Program-made: the position numbers and the translations under genes
Notes under the pieces: generated by a model
The model's input: only the letters and a program-made list of their open reading frames with translations
Told to the model about the DNA's origin: nothing
Database searches by the model: none
Part shown: positions 5,393 to 7,091 of the stretch, in pieces
Position numbering within the stretch: position 1 is the stretch's first letter
Layout of the letters: every line of letters begins with the position of its first letter
NCBI GenBank assembly: GCA_023489025.1
Contig: JAMDCN010000049.1
Span: 716 to 7,806, forward strand
Direction of reading: 5' to 3'
Length of the DNA: 7,091 nt
Source: Deltaproteobacteria bacterium
GTDB taxonomy: Bacteria; Desulfobacterota_E; Deferrimicrobia; Deferrimicrobiales; Deferrimicrobiaceae

Positions 5393-6274
5393 GAATTCTT
5401 TTTCCAATACCTGGTCGCGGGAATCACGTACGGGACGATCTACGCGATCGTCGCCATCGGGTTCAACATCATCTACAACACGACCGGGATCATCAATTTC
5501 GCGCAGGGCGAGTTCGTCATGCTCGGCGGCATGACCGCCGTCACGCTGCATCATTTCATGCCCCTGCCGGTCGCCATCCTGGGCGCGGTCGTCCTCACGA
5601 TGATCGTCGGCGCGGTCATCGAGATCGTCTTCATCCGCTGGCTTTACAAGCCTTCGGTGCTGCGGATGGTCATCATCACCATCGGCATCTCGATCCTGAT
5701 CCGCGAAATCGCGCTGCACATCTGGGGGGAAAGCGTCCGGGCGCTCCCCTATTTCACCGGCTCGTCGGTCACCTCCATCAACATGGGCGGGGTCTACATC
5801 TCGTGGCAGGTCCTCTGGGTGGTCGGCATCGGCGCTCTCGCGGTCGCGGCGCTGACGGCGTTCTTCAACCTGACGATGCTGGGCCGGCAGATGCGCGCGT
5901 GCGCGGCGAACCGGGACGCGGCCCGCCTCTGCGGCATCGACGCGGGAAACATGGTCACCCTCTCGTTCATGCTCAGCGCCGCGATCGGCGCCATCGGCGG
6001 GTCCGTCGTCTGCCCGATCACCTACGTCCAGTACGACAGCGGGACGCAGCTCGCCATCAAAGGCTTCACCGTCGCCATCCTCGGGGGACTCGGGAACAGC
6101 ACGGCCGCCGTCGGAGCGGGGATGATCTTGGGGATCCTCGAATCCTTCAGCATCTGGGTCCTGCCCACCGCGTACAAGGAGGCGATCTCGATCGCCATCC
6201 TGCTCGCGATCCTGTTCGTCAAGCCGAGCGGCATCTTCGGGAGCGCCGAGGCCGCCCGGCTCAAGGAATTCTGA
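5390..6274 (+). CDS. livH: LivH-like branched-chain-type ABC permease, apparent CTG start
   Basis: This inner-membrane permease forms half of the Liv pore. From CTG at 5390 it is 294 aa, the usual length. The N-terminus (M)EFFFQYLVAGITYGTIYAI, then IIYNTTGIINFAQGEF (about residues 27-42), is the conserved LivH opening, with the G-x-I-N-F-A-x-G-E motif. A cytoplasmic coupling segment, RQMRACAANRDAARLCGID, lies at 166-184. Several further hydrophobic helices are present, and the C-terminus FVKPSGIFG is typical. No ATG, GTG or TTG exists between the in-frame TGA (5375-5377) and the ATG at 5519. Starting at 5519 would delete 43 conserved residues, including TM1. AAAGGA (5377-5382) is 7 nt before the CTG. 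The stop overlaps the livM ATG by 1 nt (TGATG), implying coupling. The family call is firm; the start is a strong inference. Confidence 0.9.
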   Translation: MEFFFQYLVAGITYGTIYAIVAIGFNIIYNTTGIINFAQGEFVMLGGMTAVTLHHFMPLPVAILGAVVLTMIVGAVIEIVFIRWLYKPSVLRMVIITIGISILIREIALHIWGESVRALPYFTGSSVTSINMGGVYISWQVLWVVGIGALAVAALTAFFNLTMLGRQMRACAANRDAARLCGIDAGNMVTLSFMLSAAIGAIGGSVVCPITYVQYDSGTQLAIKGFTVAILGGLGNSTAAVGAGMILGILESFSIWVLPTAYKEAISIAILLAILFVKPSGIFGSAEAARLKEF

Positions 6275-7091
6275 TGGCGCGGAGATACTTCCCTGTGGCC
6301 GCGTTCGCCGGCCTGATCGTCGCGATCCAGCTGACGACCCTCTTTACCGGCACCGACTATCACCTCACCCAGTTGACCATGACCGCGTACTATTCGCTGG
6401 TCATCGTCGGCCTCTGCATGCTCATCGGATACGCGGGGCAGATCTCGCTCGGCCATGCCGGGTTCTTCGCCATCGGCGGATACGTGACGGCGTTCCTGAC
6501 GACCTGCGACCTCAAGTCCCACCACGGGGCCTTTGTCTCGCTGCTGGAGAAATCGGGGGCGCTGGTTTCCCGCCACGACGTTTACGGGGGCAGCCTCCTG
6601 ACGGTTCACCCGTGGCTTGCCTGCGCGGGGGCGATCCTCCTGACGGTCATCGTCGCCTATCTTGTCGGGGGGCCGGTCCTGAAGCTCAAGGGGCATTACC
6701 TGGCCATGGCGACCCTCGGGATCGGCATCATCGTCTACCGCATCGTTTTGGGAACCGAATTCCTCGGCGCCGCGGACGGGATCTCCGAGGTCCCCGGGTT
6801 CCCCCTGCCGGGGGGGCTGGTCATCACCGGCGACGCCTCCTCGCGGATCTCCAACTATTACCTGGCGTGGGGGCTGGTGATCCTCGGAATGGCGCTCCTT
6901 CTGAACCTGATCCATTCCCGGGTCGGAAGGGCCCTCTCCGCGGTGCACGGCGCCGAGGATGCGGCGGGCGCGATGGGGATTCCGACGGCCCGATACAAGT
7001 TGAATACGTTCGTGTTGAGCGCGGTGTTCGCGGCCCTGGCCGGTGTCCTTCTCACCCATTACAACGGCGGCATCGGCCCGTCCGAGGCCGG
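6274..7091 (+). CDS. livM: LivM-like branched-chain-type ABC permease, 3' end beyond window
   Basis: This is the second membrane subunit of the Liv pore and is open to the window edge (272 codons visible; relatives are about 300-360 aa). The ATG at 6274 overlaps the livH stop by one base. After a first hydrophobic segment comes the hallmark GYAGQISLGHAGFFAIGGY (residues 52-70). Later come LKLKGHYLAMATLG (136-149) and the cytoplasmic coupling segment GRALSAVHGAEDAAGAMGI (218-236), followed by the helix starting FVLSAVFAALAG. Between the helix ending TAFLTT (72-77) and the one starting HPW (112-114) there is an apparent insertion of about 35 residues (CDLKSHHGAF...DVYGG) longer than in short LivM proteins. 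LivG and LivF genes are expected downstream. Confidence 0.92.
   Translation, partial: MARRYFPVAAFAGLIVAIQLTTLFTGTDYHLTQLTMTAYYSLVIVGLCMLIGYAGQISLGHAGFFAIGGYVTAFLTTCDLKSHHGAFVSLLEKSGALVSRHDVYGGSLLTVHPWLACAGAILLTVIVAYLVGGPVLKLKGHYLAMATLGIGIIVYRIVLGTEFLGAADGISEVPGFPLPGGLVITGDASSRISNYYLAWGLVILGMALLLNLIHSRVGRALSAVHGAEDAAGAMGIPTARYKLNTFVLSAVFAALAGVLLTHYNGGIGPSEA

Noticed and set aside
5374..5400. ATG at 5374 as the livH start
   Set aside because: It is in a different frame from livH and its product is an unrelated Arg/His-rich peptide; it would need an indel to reach the livH frame.
2596..5427. A single 943-codon minus-strand open frame
   Set aside because: Only the part from 3837 down is real (MFS). 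The rest is antisense to the substrate-binding protein gene and the intergenic region and has no recognisable domain.
6022..7059. Minus-strand open frame of 345 codons opposite livH/livM
   Set aside because: Charged low-complexity translation antisense to two well-conserved permeases; shadow frame.

Overview
The window is GC-rich (roughly 60% or more in the transport genes) and reads as bacterial chromosome. The branched-chain-type (Liv/HAAT) ABC transporter genes, a small cysteine-rich secreted protein of a kind I associate with Geobacter-like bacteria, and the codon bias suggest a deltaproteobacterial (Desulfobacterota-like) Gram-negative. That taxonomic guess is inference only.

Layout. 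Positions 1-762 (+) are the end of one Liv-type operon: the last 25 codons of a LivG-like ATPase, overlapping a complete LivF-like ATPase. Positions 763-2595 are an accessory stretch. It holds a minus-strand secreted protein of unknown function (796-1329), an AT-rich gap with a possible promoter and a perfect 6-bp inverted repeat, the C-terminal remnant of an IS256-family transposase (1527-2102, minus), and a plus-strand six-cysteine secreted protein (2190-2570) with its own plausible promoter. A minus-strand 12-helix MFS transporter follows (2596-3837).

A 318-bp divergent intergenic region then leads into a second Liv-type operon on the plus strand: a periplasmic solute-binding protein (4156-5301), a LivH permease (5390-6274) and a LivM permease (6274 to the window edge, incomplete). 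Its LivG and LivF ATPases would be expected just beyond the right edge. In this system the binding protein delivers a substrate (branched-chain amino acid, amide or aromatic/carboxylic acid; the sequence does not decide) to the LivH/LivM membrane pore, which is powered by LivG/LivF-type ATPases.

The most notable observation is that livH has no ATG, GTG or TTG start that would give a full-length protein. An in-frame TGA lies at 5375-5377, the first ATG is at 5519 (codon 44), and the only start that fits the family N-terminus is a CTG at 5390 with a well-placed AAAGGA Shine-Dalgarno. A strong hairpin (5332-5368) stands between the binding-protein gene and this weak start. Together they look like a device that keeps the binding protein in excess over the permease. 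I saw no RNA genes, CRISPR array or complete mobile element.
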